64,000 bases of DNA, from contig NZ_LYXE01000085.1 in NCBI RefSeq assembly GCF_002532075.1, forward strand, positions 1 to 64,000, written 5' to 3'. The notes beneath the pieces were generated by a model. That model worked only from the letters and a program-made list of their open reading frames with translations, had not been told where the DNA came from and made no database searches. Positions 10,101-18,195 of the stretch are shown here, in pieces. This stretch comes from Candidatus Chloroploca asiatica (GTDB lineage: Bacteria; Chloroflexota; Chloroflexia; Chloroflexales; Chloroflexaceae). The translations under genes and the position numbers were made by a program. Each line of letters begins with the position of its first letter. The stretch's first letter is position 1.

Positions 10101-10301
10101 CTGGTTGCCTGCAAGAGTTACCGTCACATAGACCAACTCTTTGCCCGGCTCTTCCACCTCTAACTTCGCGGCAAGGTGGGTACTCTCAATAACCCGCGCA
10201 GCCCCACGCTCATATAATTCACGCCCTGCCTTGACCGTCGTGGGGTGAGTATTCTTGAGCAAATAGTCAATCGGTAACGTCTCAGCCGTCAAGAGCAACA
10301 T
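7110..10301 (-). CDS. SNF2-family DEAD/DEAH-box helicase
   Basis: A 1063-residue Swi2/Snf2 ATP-dependent DNA translocase. The C-terminal half carries the full motif set: motif I DDMGMGKT (about residue 630), motif II [12 protein letters not shown] (about 725; DESQ instead of DEAH, which is common in bacterial SNF2), motif III [10 protein letters not shown], motif V [28 protein letters not shown], and motif VI [11 protein letters not shown]. The N-terminal 600 residues resemble SWIM-associated SNF2 proteins. The SWIM-like segment near residue 80 ([16 protein letters not shown]) keeps the second C/H pair but lacks the first CxC. The role is probably DNA repair or transcription recycling; no defence-gene neighbours are seen. 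Confidence 0.92.
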   Translation of the reverse strand: [1063 protein letters not shown]

Positions 10302-10426
10302 AGACTACCTTGATCAATGCATATCAGTGGCACATCCCTTCCACTATACTCGTAGCCGTGCAAGTCGTCAAATATATGGTCAAGCCCCACCCCACCCAAC
10401 AGGGGCGGGGGCCGAATCCGGTATAC

Positions 10427-10447
10427 GGGCACCCCTTGCGGGTGCCC
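10427..10447. repeat. Short palindrome downstream of acyl-CoA dehydrogenase
   Basis: A perfect 8-bp stem GGGCACCC/GGGTGCCC with a 5-nt loop CTTGC, in the gap between the helicase start and the dehydrogenase stop. It is followed by a partial echo (CTTGCGGGGTGCA). There is no clear T-run, so it is reported as a palindrome rather than a terminator. Confidence 0.5.
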
Positions 10448-10494
10448 TTGCGGGGTGCATGCACGGAAGAAGATGCAATTGCCCCACCTACGAC

Positions 10495-10533
10495 CTGGCG
10501 CGGTGGGACGGCGAAGCCGTCCCACCGCGCCAG
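10495..10533. repeat. Perfect palindrome, 18-bp arms, loop GAA
   Basis: Arms 10495-10512 and 10516-10533 are exact reverse complements, separated by GAA. It lies 9 bp beyond the acyl-CoA dehydrogenase stop, where it could help end that transcript. The same design (long perfect arms, 3-nt loop inside GGCnnnGCC) recurs in many gaps of this window. Confidence 0.85.
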
Positions 10534-10542
10534 AGGCGCTGC

Positions 10543-11730
10543 TTATACAAAGGCTTGCAGGCCGGTGATCTCGCGGCCAACGACAAGCGTGTTGATTTCG
10601 TTGGTGCCCTCGTAGGTGTAGACGGCTTCCATGTCGGCGAAGTGGCGGGCGAGGTGGTGTTCAAGCAAGATGCCGTTGCCACCAAGCAATTCGCGTCCCA
10701 GGGCGACGACGTTGCGGGCGCGGGCGGCGCACTGCTGTTTGGCAAGCGAGGCCATGCCTTCGGTGACCTGGTTGAGGTCTTCATCAAGTAGGCGGCTGAG
10801 CCGCCAGGCCATCAACTGGGCCGCAGTCAGATCGCCGAGCATTACCACCAGTTTTTGCTGGACGAGTTGGAATGAGGCAATCGGGCGGCCAAATTGCTCA
10901 CGTTGCAACGCATAGGCTCGGGCCAGTTCAAAGGCGGCCAAGGCGTGCCCGACGGCTTCCCAGGCGACTCCGTAGCGTGTTGCCTTGAGGATCTGCGCCG
11001 TGTCGCGGAACGAACGCGCCCCCGGCAGACGATTCGCTGCGGGGATTTCGACGTTCGTCATGGTGATCGCAGCATTTTTCAGGGGGCGCTTGGCAATTTT
11101 GCCGCCGATTACTTCGGTCTCAAAGCCGGGCGTTCCATGCTCCACCAGAAAACCACCTACTTTGCCGGTCTCCTCATCGTTGGCCCAGACGACAACGACA
11201 TCGGCAAACGAGGCGTTGCCGATCCAGCGTTTGGCCCCGTTCAAGACATAGCGATCCCCGACGCGGCGCGCTGTACTCCGAATGTGGCTCGCATCTGAAC
11301 CAACCTCGGGCTCGGTCAACGCAAAGGCCCCGATCAGTTCGAGGCGCGCCATTGACGGCAACCAGCGCTGCTTCTGTTCTTCGGAACCACAGAAGGCCAG
11401 CGCTTGCATCGCCAGACCGCTCGTGACGCCGAGAAAGGTCTCGACGCTGCCATCACCCCGCGAAAGCTCCATCGCGCCGATGCCAACGGCCACATGGCTC
11501 AGCCCGGGGCAGCCGTAGCCCTTGATGGTGCCCCCGGCGAGGCCCAGCGCGGCTAGGCCTGGAACCAGTTCAAACGGAAACTCGGCCCGCTCCCAATAAT
11601 CAGCAATGATCGGAATGACCGACTCATCGCAGAAGGCACGGACGCGCTCACGTACCGCACGCTCATCAGGCGTCAACAGCCCGTCAAGATGAAAAAAATC
11701 CAACTCGCGCTCGAATGTCGCCATTGCCAT
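10543..11730 (-). CDS. Acyl-CoA dehydrogenase, glutaryl-CoA dehydrogenase-like
   Basis: A FAD-dependent dehydrogenase of 395 residues. It shows FALTEPEVGSDASHIRSTA (FAD/substrate signature 1), the YALQREQFGRPIASFQLVQQKL signature, and a C-terminal YTYEGTNEINTLVVGREITGLQAF block. That block carries the catalytic glutamate and is closest in style to glutaryl-CoA dehydrogenases (YEGTxDINTLVLGREITG). The true substrate cannot be read from sequence. The ATG at 11730 is preferred because GGAG lies about 9 bp upstream; the frame stays open to 11868, and starts at 11745 and 11724 are also possible. No ETF or CoA-ligase neighbours are in the window. Confidence 0.88.
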   Translation of the reverse strand: MAMATFERELDFFHLDGLLTPDERAVRERVRAFCDESVIPIIADYWERAEFPFELVPGLAALGLAGGTIKGYGCPGLSHVAVGIGAMELSRGDGSVETFLGVTSGLAMQALAFCGSEEQKQRWLPSMARLELIGAFALTEPEVGSDASHIRSTARRVGDRYVLNGAKRWIGNASFADVVVVWANDEETGKVGGFLVEHGTPGFETEVIGGKIAKRPLKNAAITMTNVEIPAANRLPGARSFRDTAQILKATRYGVAWEAVGHALAAFELARAYALQREQFGRPIASFQLVQQKLVVMLGDLTAAQLMAWRLSRLLDEDLNQVTEGMASLAKQQCAARARNVVALGRELLGGNGILLEHHLARHFADMEAVYTYEGTNEINTLVVGREITGLQAFV

Positions 11731-11851
11731 TGAGGGTTTCTCCATGTAAGACAAGATCGTTCCAAAGATCGCCGTGCGCGAAGCCGCTGTGGAAATGCTT
11801 TCGCGATCAAGGAGCAGGCTCCCACAGTCGTTATGACGCACTGCGTAATAA

Positions 11852-11881
11852 AGCATACCACAAACCATGGCCTTTGCGCAA
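11852..11881 (-). promoter_or_regulatory. Candidate promoter for acyl-CoA dehydrogenase
   Basis: On the minus strand TTGCGC and TATGCT are separated by 18 bp. The predicted leader is about 115 nt. Confidence 0.35.
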
Positions 11882-11889
11882 GCAAGAGC

Positions 11890-11918
11890 TTGTTTTATCG
11901 AGGAGCGTGTGGTAGCAT
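11890..11918 (+). promoter_or_regulatory. Candidate promoter for the FG-GAP gene
   Basis: TTGTTT, 17-bp spacer, TAGCAT; the start would fall near 11925, giving a leader of about 130 nt. Weak -10. Confidence 0.3.
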
Positions 11919-12058
11919 AGAACTGTCCCCCTTCACTGAATAGCTTCCTTTTTCCAACCTAGGGAGCCACTGCTACGGCGATCTGTCAGTTCCCTTATGC
12001 AGGATGTGGGTACCATTCAATGTGACTGCGTACGTTCTGCGAAAGTGAGCCTCGCCTC

Positions 12059-15000
12059 ATGCGCTGGAATCTCCTCCTGGTTTTTTCCTTCGTGAGTCTG
12101 TTGCTGCTTGCTCCTTATGCTCAACCCAACCTCGTAGCCCCGCCTCGTGTTGGGGCGCAGGAACCCGTGATCCCGCAGCACGCCCCTGGTCGGCCCTCGA
12201 AAATCACCGATCTCGAACAGGTGCTGGCCGAAAACCCTGACCTTGACCCGCTTGCCGGCACCACTACGCTGCTTGATGCCGCCGATCTGGTGCTCTTTTG
12301 GAATGGCCCGACGCCAACCGATTCAAGTGGCGGCGACCAAGTGGTCTACCATCGTTTCTACGATGCTTCTGGCCCATTGCTGCCTGTCACCAGTCCTCTG
12401 ACTGCGACAGTCAGTGCCGGGTGGGCGATCACCCCCACGGCAGATCTCAGCGGCACCGCCAACCCAGCTTTTGTTCAGGGTAGTCCGATGGATGTGGTTA
12501 CCTTGAACCTGAATGGTGATCTGCGGAGCGATCTTGTTGGGGCTGGAATCGACAAGGAGCGCCGGGTGCTCTTGTTTGCCCCGCAACTCGAAGGTGGCGA
12601 GCAGGTTTTCACCTGGGCGCAGGCGTACACGGCGACGTCAAGGATGCCCCTTGATTTCCAGAGCAACTATACACGCCAGATACGGCTAGCGGCTGGTGAT
12701 GTTGATGGAGATCGTTACGATGAGGTTGTGCTCGCCTATCAGGGGGTGGATGGGCAATTGCATCTCGAGGTCTTTGATGGCGATGGGGGCCATCAAATCC
12801 GTCGGGTCAGTACCACATCGCTGGTTGCGCCCACGCTTGATCGCTGGGGCATTCGCAACTTTGACGTTGCAGTTGGCGACTTCAATGGCAATGGGAAGAG
12901 CGAAGTGGCCGTGATTGCCGCCGACGAGAATGTTGAGGCCAGCGGCTATTGGGGCATTTATCTTCAGATCTTCGAGCTTGTCGACGGTCTTCTCCAACCA
13001 CGCTTGAAGACCTATCTGGTTGGGCCAGAAGAAGTTGCCACGCTCGTCTCAAATGCTTCTCCCGGCGATCTATCAGTCGCTGCCGCCAATTTCGATGACG
13101 ATGTGGCGTTGGAACTTGTGTTTGGCTATGGCATTCGTCAGCCGAGTAGGAGCAAGTACGAGAGCTTTGCTGGCCTTATGGATGTGCGGGCCGATCTACT
13201 GGCCGTCACCGAGCTCGACCGTCAACAGATTGATCAGAGTAGTGCCGATTTCCGCACGATCGCGGTTGGCGATATGAATCTCGATGGTAAAGATGAACTC
13301 GTTTTTGCGACCGAAAGCCTCATGGTCTATCATGTTGACGATCAGGGCAAGCTTGCGCCGCGGGGCAACCTGGGTGATCTTGAAACCCGGGGATCGAGTC
13401 AACGGCCGGTCGTCATGGCCGATCTCAATCGTGATCTGCGGGCTGAAATCATCTTTGTAAACTACCTCTACAATGGCGACCGACGACAACAACAGACCCA
13501 GATGCGAGTCTATGGAGCAGATCTCGATGAGGGTGGCAACATCCGCAGGCTTGTGCAGCGGACGGAAGTCACGCATGATCTGATCGAGAGCCCATGCTGT
13601 ACCACCAACTATGCACTGGCCGCTGGTGATTTTGATGGGGACAGCGTTCGCCTTGGGCCGCCGGTCTATCGCCGTGAAAGCAATGTTGGCCAGGTGCTCG
13701 CGATCATCAATGCGCCGCCAAGTCACTTCGACATCCTGCCTGATGGTACCGAGATCAGCGTCAATGTCTGCGAAAATCCGAATATCCCCGCCGAGTGTAC
13801 GACCAGTGTGTATTATGAAACCAGTACCACGACGAGTGAGATCGCGGTTGATATTCAGCGCAGTTGGACTCTGGGCAAGAACAGCTCGGAAGATGTGCAA
13901 GGTCCCTCGGTGATTGACGAGGTGATCAACGAAATCAAGCGCATCAACGCCGCGCTTGTGCCACCGAGTGATCCGTCAATAGAAGATCTGATCAATTACA
14001 TTGAGCAAAATGTGATCAATTTGAACGGCCCCGAAATAGTTACCCGCTTGATCGATCTGCTCAACAGCGGCAACAATGTGCTTGGGTCGCATGTCGCTAC
14101 AAGCATTGAGCGCAGCTATGGGACGAACTTTGAGAAAGCGACGACAAGCATCGAGAGTGTCCGTCTGCAACAGTCGATCCTGGCCGGGCGCGACGATGTG
14201 ATCATCCGTACCGAGAGCGACTATGACACCTGGGAATACCCGATTTATACCGACGAAAGCGGCACCGTCGCCGGGCATCTGCTGGTTGTCTGGCCGGTGT
14301 GTGATAACAACCGGTGTAGCGTGAGTGCCGAGACGATTGTCCCGGGCAAACAGCTTGCTTCGGGCTATATCCCGAGCCACGAGCCACTGAATCTGCTCTC
14401 GTACCCGCGTGAGGCGCCCCCGACGTTTCGTCTCTACAACCAGATTGCGCAGTTCCGCCGCGTCAATGTTGGTGAGCAGGTGACCGAATTCGAGTTGACC
14501 TTGAGCAAGATCCGTGAAGATCGTGGCAGCAATAGCCGGTCGCAGAGCATTGTCAACGGGCGCGAGGTTCAGACAGGGGGAGCCGAAGGCTCGATTGAAA
14601 TCAATGCTGGTCTCGATTTCGAGGTCTTTCAGATTGGTGCTGCCACCTCGTCAGACTACAAACGCCCCTATTTTGTGGAGCGCTACAGTGACGAATATGG
14701 TTCAGAGCGGATCTCGAACCATGAATTCCGGCTGCAGCAAGATACCGTTGTGCGGATCAGAATTGGGGCTTTGACCGGTGCAGCCCGTCAGTTTCCCTAT
14801 CGGGTTGAACCGTTTGTCTACTGGTCGCCCGGGTTCAATGCCTTTGTGATTGACTATGCTGCCGAACCAATCATCGAACCAGGCAATGGCTGGGATGTCT
14901 ACTACAATCGTCCCGATCTTGCCTTCAATTTGCCCTGGCGGTATGGCGAACAGGGCCAGAGTCTGCGCCAGCGTACGCGCCAGATCCGACTGAACCCACC

Positions 15001-15382
15001 GCTTCCTGAGCCTGGCGATCCGGTTGAATTGGTGGCGACGATCCACAATTATGGCCTTCAGCACCAGGCTGAACCCTTCCATGTAGCCTTTTATCTTGCC
15101 CCTCCTGGCACTACGATCCCGCAGTTGATCCCTGATCCTGATCGGCTGATCGGACGTGACCGTATTGATCGGCTTGACGCACGCAGTTCGACGACAGCGA
15201 CCGTCAACTGGACAACGCCGCCAGGCGAAGGCGAGTATACTGTCTATGCATTGATCGAGACCGGTGCGGCGTCTCTTGCCGAGGTGCATACGGCAAATAA
15301 TGCCGCCTATGCGCCACTCTTGCTCGGCAATCAGAGCAATGCCTTGCGTGCGTTGCTCTATGTGCCGATTGTTTTTCGCTGA
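12059..15382 (+). CDS. Secreted FG-GAP/VCBS-repeat protein
   Basis: A 1107-residue exported protein. The signal peptide is at residues 1-25 or so (MRWNLLLVFSFVSLLLLAPYAQP). Residues about 130-540 contain at least six FG-GAP/VCBS-type repeats with calcium-loop cores (LNGDLRSDL, VDGDRYDEV, FNGNGKSEV, FDDDVALEL, MNLDGKDEL, LNRDLRAEI), which should fold as a beta-propeller. The middle region (about 590-900) has no recognised domain. Residues about 970-1090 resemble a CARDB-type adhesion module (PGDPVELVATIHNYGLQ). The protein ends in LLYVPIVFR, a short hydrophobic tail like that of the giant protein at 49.5-56.4 kb. Probably a surface or adhesion protein; no enzymatic residues are seen. It is followed 24 bp later by an ABC ATPase gene. 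Confidence 0.85.
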   Translation: MRWNLLLVFSFVSLLLLAPYAQPNLVAPPRVGAQEPVIPQHAPGRPSKITDLEQVLAENPDLDPLAGTTTLLDAADLVLFWNGPTPTDSSGGDQVVYHRFYDASGPLLPVTSPLTATVSAGWAITPTADLSGTANPAFVQGSPMDVVTLNLNGDLRSDLVGAGIDKERRVLLFAPQLEGGEQVFTWAQAYTATSRMPLDFQSNYTRQIRLAAGDVDGDRYDEVVLAYQGVDGQLHLEVFDGDGGHQIRRVSTTSLVAPTLDRWGIRNFDVAVGDFNGNGKSEVAVIAADENVEASGYWGIYLQIFELVDGLLQPRLKTYLVGPEEVATLVSNASPGDLSVAAANFDDDVALELVFGYGIRQPSRSKYESFAGLMDVRADLLAVTELDRQQIDQSSADFRTIAVGDMNLDGKDELVFATESLMVYHVDDQGKLAPRGNLGDLETRGSSQRPVVMADLNRDLRAEIIFVNYLYNGDRRQQQTQMRVYGADLDEGGNIRRLVQRTEVTHDLIESPCCTTNYALAAGDFDGDSVRLGPPVYRRESNVGQVLAIINAPPSHFDILPDGTEISVNVCENPNIPAECTTSVYYETSTTTSEIAVDIQRSWTLGKNSSEDVQGPSVIDEVINEIKRINAALVPPSDPSIEDLINYIEQNVINLNGPEIVTRLIDLLNSGNNVLGSHVATSIERSYGTNFEKATTSIESVRLQQSILAGRDDVIIRTESDYDTWEYPIYTDESGTVAGHLLVVWPVCDNNRCSVSAETIVPGKQLASGYIPSHEPLNLLSYPREAPPTFRLYNQIAQFRRVNVGEQVTEFELTLSKIREDRGSNSRSQSIVNGREVQTGGAEGSIEINAGLDFEVFQIGAATSSDYKRPYFVERYSDEYGSERISNHEFRLQQDTVVRIRIGALTGAARQFPYRVEPFVYWSPGFNAFVIDYAAEPIIEPGNGWDVYYNRPDLAFNLPWRYGEQGQSLRQRTRQIRLNPPLPEPGDPVELVATIHNYGLQHQAEPFHVAFYLAPPGTTIPQLIPDPDRLIGRDRIDRLDARSSTTATVNWTTPPGEGEYTVYALIETGAASLAEVHTANNAAYAPLLLGNQSNALRALLYVPIVFR

Positions 15383-15406
15383 TCTGACTTGTATGCACGA
15401 TGTGGT

Positions 15407-16174
15407 ATGACAACGCTGACCCTTGCTTCCATTACCAAAACCTATCCTGGTAAACATACACCTGTCCATGCGCTTGAAGATGTCCATGTAGCAGTTCAGG
15501 CGGGTGAATTTGTCAGTCTTGTTGGGCCGAGTGGCTGTGGCAAAAGCACGCTCTTTAATCTGGTGGCCGGGCTCGAGCGCCCCGACGCCGGGCATATTTT
15601 GCTTGAGGGCAAAGAGATTACCGGGCAGCGGGGTTTGGTCGCGTATATGCCGCAACGCGACGCCCTGTTGCCTTGGCGCAGTGTGATCGAGAATGCCGTG
15701 CTCGCGACGGTTGTCCATGGGGGCGATGTCGCCGCAGCGCGCCGCGAAGCCGAAGCGTTGCTCGCCCCCTTTGGCCTGGCTGGTTTTGCCGACACGCGCC
15801 CTGCGGCCCTCTCGGGCGGGATGCGCCAACGCGTAGCCCTGCTACGCACCGTGCTCTGGCATCGCCCGGTGATGTTGCTCGACGAGCCCTTTGGGGCGCT
15901 TGACGCCCTTACCCGGGCCACGCTGCAACAGTGGCTCCTGCAGCTCTGGACAACGCTTGACCGCACGATCCTCATGGTGACGCATGATATTGACGAGGCG
16001 CTTCTGCTCTCGGATCGGATCTATGCCTTTTCGCCCCGTCCCGGGCGCGTATTGCTTGACCTGACGGTCGATCTGCCCCGTCCACGCGACTTTGCCGTGA
16101 CCAACCACCCGCGTTTTCTCGCCCTGCGCGAACAGCTTCGCCGGGTCTTGATTGATGGTCAACCCCTACCCTAA
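15407..16174 (+). CDS. ABC transporter ATP-binding protein (nitrate/sulfonate/taurine type)
   Basis: A 255-residue ATPase subunit of the SsuB/TauB/NrtD group. Motifs in order: Walker A GPSGCGKST, Q-loop YMPQRDALLPWRS, signature LSGGMRQRVALLRT, Walker B VMLLDEPFGALD, switch His in MVTHDIDEAL, and the family C-terminal stretch FSPRPGRVLLDLTVDLPRPR. The ATG at 15407 is chosen because similarity starts there (MTTLTLASITKTYPG); a TTG at 15389 is in frame. No permease or binding-protein gene is adjacent, which is unusual for this family, so the partners must be encoded elsewhere or lost. Confidence 0.9.
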   Translation: MTTLTLASITKTYPGKHTPVHALEDVHVAVQAGEFVSLVGPSGCGKSTLFNLVAGLERPDAGHILLEGKEITGQRGLVAYMPQRDALLPWRSVIENAVLATVVHGGDVAAARREAEALLAPFGLAGFADTRPAALSGGMRQRVALLRTVLWHRPVMLLDEPFGALDALTRATLQQWLLQLWTTLDRTILMVTHDIDEALLLSDRIYAFSPRPGRVLLDLTVDLPRPRDFAVTNHPRFLALREQLRRVLIDGQPLP

Positions 16175-16273
16175 TGTAATTTTCCCCTCCTCAAGGGGTA
16201 TTCACTCTCTGTGCAGATGCTTTGCAAAACGGTATGATTGCTGTAAATCTGCGGCCTGTGGCCCGCAAGAATC

Positions 16274-16329
16274 TTGCTTGCGTTGGCGCAAACGGCCAGC
16301 AAAGCTGGCCTTTGTGCCAACGCAAGCAA
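16274..16329. repeat. Long near-perfect palindrome in the htpX leader
   Basis: Arms 16274-16300 and 16304-16329 pair over about 26 bp, with one bulged C and one G.T pair, around a loop AAA. It lies 39 bp before the htpX start and would form a strong hairpin in the mRNA leader. Confidence 0.8.
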
Positions 16330-16367
16330 AAGTTTTTCATCCATCAAAAAGGAGCCAAACAAAACAT

Positions 16368-17246
16368 ATGCAAATGTGGAATACGTTCAAAACTGGGATA
16401 TTGCTGGCCGGTTTGACCGGTCTCTTTGTTGTGATTGGTGGGCTGCTCGGCGGGCAGTTTGGCATGATCATCGCGCTGGTCTTTGCGGTGGCTATGAATA
16501 TGGGGGCCTGGTGGTTCTCGGATAAGCTGGCGCTCAAGATGAGCGGGGCCCGCGAAGTGACCCCCGAAGAGGCCCCGGAGTTGCACGAGATGGTTGCGAA
16601 CCTCTCGCTCCGTGCCGAGATCCCCAAGCCGCGGGTCTATGTGATCGAGACCGATACGCCGAATGCGTTTGCGACCGGGCGTGACCCGGCGCACGGTGCG
16701 GTGGCGGTGACGACGGGCATCGAGCGCTTGTTGACCCGTGATGAGCTTGCTGGCGTGATTGCCCACGAGCTTGCGCACATCAAGCACCGCGATACGCTCA
16801 TTTCGAGCATCGCGGCCTCGATTGCCGGTGCGGTGACGATGATCGCCGATATGGCGATGTGGAGCATGATCTTCTCAAGCTTTAGTAGCGATGATGGTGA
16901 GGAGAGCGGTGGGTTGGCCGAGATGTTCAGTGGCGTGTTGATGATGGTGCTTGCGCCAATTGCCGCTATGATCATCCAGATGGCGATTTCACGTTCGCGT
17001 GAATACCTGGCCGACGAGGGTGGGGCCAATATTCTTGGCGATGCCCTGCCGCTGGCGAGTGCGCTCGAAAAACTCGAGTGGGCGGCTGGTCGCGTCCCAA
17101 TGCAAGCGAGCCCGGCGACCTCGCACCTCTACATCATCAACCCGCTTGTCGGTGGCTTCGGCAACCTGTTCCGCACCCACCCGCAGACCGAAGAGCGCAT
17201 TGCGCGCCTGCGGGCAATGGCCTCGCGGAACCCGATGATGGCGTAG
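16368..17246 (+). CDS. htpX: Protease HtpX homologue
   Basis: A membrane-bound M48 zinc metalloprotease for quality control of membrane proteins. The 292-residue protein has two N-terminal membrane helices (about residues 8-50), PKPRVYVIETDTPNAFATGRDP, the zinc site HELAH starting near residue 132 in VIAHELAHIKHRDTL, two further hydrophobic segments, and the third zinc ligand in SRSREYLADEGGA. The start at 16368 (MQMWNTFKTG) follows AAGGAG at 16349-16354 with a rather long spacer; ATG 16374 is an alternative. The frame is open back to 16152, but that part includes the palindrome and lacks similarity. It converges on the DUF4058 gene. Confidence 0.94.
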   Translation: MQMWNTFKTGILLAGLTGLFVVIGGLLGGQFGMIIALVFAVAMNMGAWWFSDKLALKMSGAREVTPEEAPELHEMVANLSLRAEIPKPRVYVIETDTPNAFATGRDPAHGAVAVTTGIERLLTRDELAGVIAHELAHIKHRDTLISSIAASIAGAVTMIADMAMWSMIFSSFSSDDGEESGGLAEMFSGVLMMVLAPIAAMIIQMAISRSREYLADEGGANILGDALPLASALEKLEWAAGRVPMQASPATSHLYIINPLVGGFGNLFRTHPQTEERIARLRAMASRNPMMA

Positions 17247-17273
17247 GCCTGCGTTTCGCCCCGGCTTTTATCT

Positions 17274-17316
17274 GATGGGCGGGTATGGGTGGCAAAGCCA
17301 CCCATACCCGCCCATC
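17274..17316. repeat. Perfect palindrome, 20-bp arms, loop AAA, between convergent genes
   Basis: Arms 17274-17293 and 17297-17316 are exact reverse complements around AAA. It sits in the 82-bp gap between the htpX stop and the DUF4058 stop, where it could act as a bidirectional terminator, although neither side has a U-run. Confidence 0.88.
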
Positions 17317-17328
17317 CACATGTTCGCT

Positions 17329-18117
17329 TTAGCGGCGATCGAGCAACGCTCGAACCCACGCTTTATCTTCATCTGATAGGGCTGGTGCAGGCGGCGGTTC
17401 CTGGTAATTAATCGACAAATCATAGGCCGCCTCGTCATATATCTCGCGAAACGCGCTTCCTAAATGGAGGACTACGTCATCATCAGGCTGGCGCAATGGA
17501 ACGGGTATATTTGGCCAAGCATCTTTTAAGTGCAAGGGCCATACATTGGTCTTCCCCGTATGTGCGCGCGTAAGCGTGATTAGATATGGCACATCAGGTA
17601 AGGTTGGGTGGGAAATAGGTCGTGTCCCCCGCCTGAGAAGATCGAGCTCCAACAAATGAACCCCGGCTTGATACAATCTTTGTCGCTTTAAACGATACTG
17701 CTGCAAGCCAGGTTCACGTTTATTGACCGGCGACAACAACTCAATCGAAGTAATAAGTTGATTTTGTGCTGTATCACGGATTTCAACAGACGTAAGCTGA
17801 ATATCAATCGGCAATATCACAGGTATTGTAAGTGCTGCAGGCGTCACGGCTCCAAATCCTGTTTCTTGTCGAAGCGTTCCTGGCGGATGCTCTCTTGCAT
17901 GTTGCTGAGCCCGCATAATTTCCACATCAGGATAGAGGATTCCAATATCTCCTTCAGGCGATACATCTTCCACAACATAGATATTCAGGCGCGCAGTATA
18001 ACGAGGACGAATAAGTGGGGTTAAGAGTTGACGAATCTTTGCGGAAAGAGCATTATGCACATCAGGCCAAAGGTATCCTTCAAGATATGGATCCATGCCA
18101 GGAAACGGAGAAGGCAT
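17329..18117 (-). CDS. DUF4058 family protein
   Basis: A 262-residue protein of the DUF4058 family, common in Chloroflexota and cyanobacteria and of unknown function. Diagnostic features are the opening MPSPFPGMDPYLEG, the nearby WPDVHNALSAKIRQLLTPLI, the central IELLSPVNKREPG, and YLITLTRA. The acidic/Lys pattern (E...SPVNK) recalls nuclease-like folds, but I would not assign activity. Codon use looks more A/T-rich than the neighbouring genes, which hints at separate acquisition. It is flanked by a convergent htpX and a co-directional MFS gene 78 bp upstream. Confidence 0.88.
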   Translation of the reverse strand: MPSPFPGMDPYLEGYLWPDVHNALSAKIRQLLTPLIRPRYTARLNIYVVEDVSPEGDIGILYPDVEIMRAQQHAREHPPGTLRQETGFGAVTPAALTIPVILPIDIQLTSVEIRDTAQNQLITSIELLSPVNKREPGLQQYRLKRQRLYQAGVHLLELDLLRRGTRPISHPTLPDVPYLITLTRAHTGKTNVWPLHLKDAWPNIPVPLRQPDDDVVLHLGSAFREIYDEAAYDLSINYQEPPPAPALSDEDKAWVRALLDRR

Positions 18118-18195
18118 ATGTCTGTTCCTCCACCCAAGGCTATTGGCTACTGTTCATACAACGAATTGTAGCATACAAAGGTTCTCGCGCAACCC

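Larger units (their letters stand above)
11731..12058. other. Divergent intergenic region with two candidate promoters
   Basis: About 330 bp without a convincing gene separates the minus-strand dehydrogenase from the plus-strand FG-GAP gene. Minus-strand candidate: -35 TTGCGC (11876-11881), 18-bp spacer, -10 TATGCT (11852-11857). Plus-strand candidate: -35 TTGTTT (11890-11895), 17-bp spacer, -10 TAGCAT (11913-11918). The two start regions almost abut. Apart from these I see only short palindromic fragments around 11795-11825. Confidence 0.4.

Noticed and set aside
10302-10542. Small genes in the helicase-dehydrogenase gap (open frames on both strands)
   Set aside because: The region is dominated by palindromes; frames have no ribosome site or recognisable features.
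16152-16367. N-terminal extension of HtpX
   Set aside because: It is formed by translating the palindromic leader; the ribosome site and the first membrane helix support the start at 16368.
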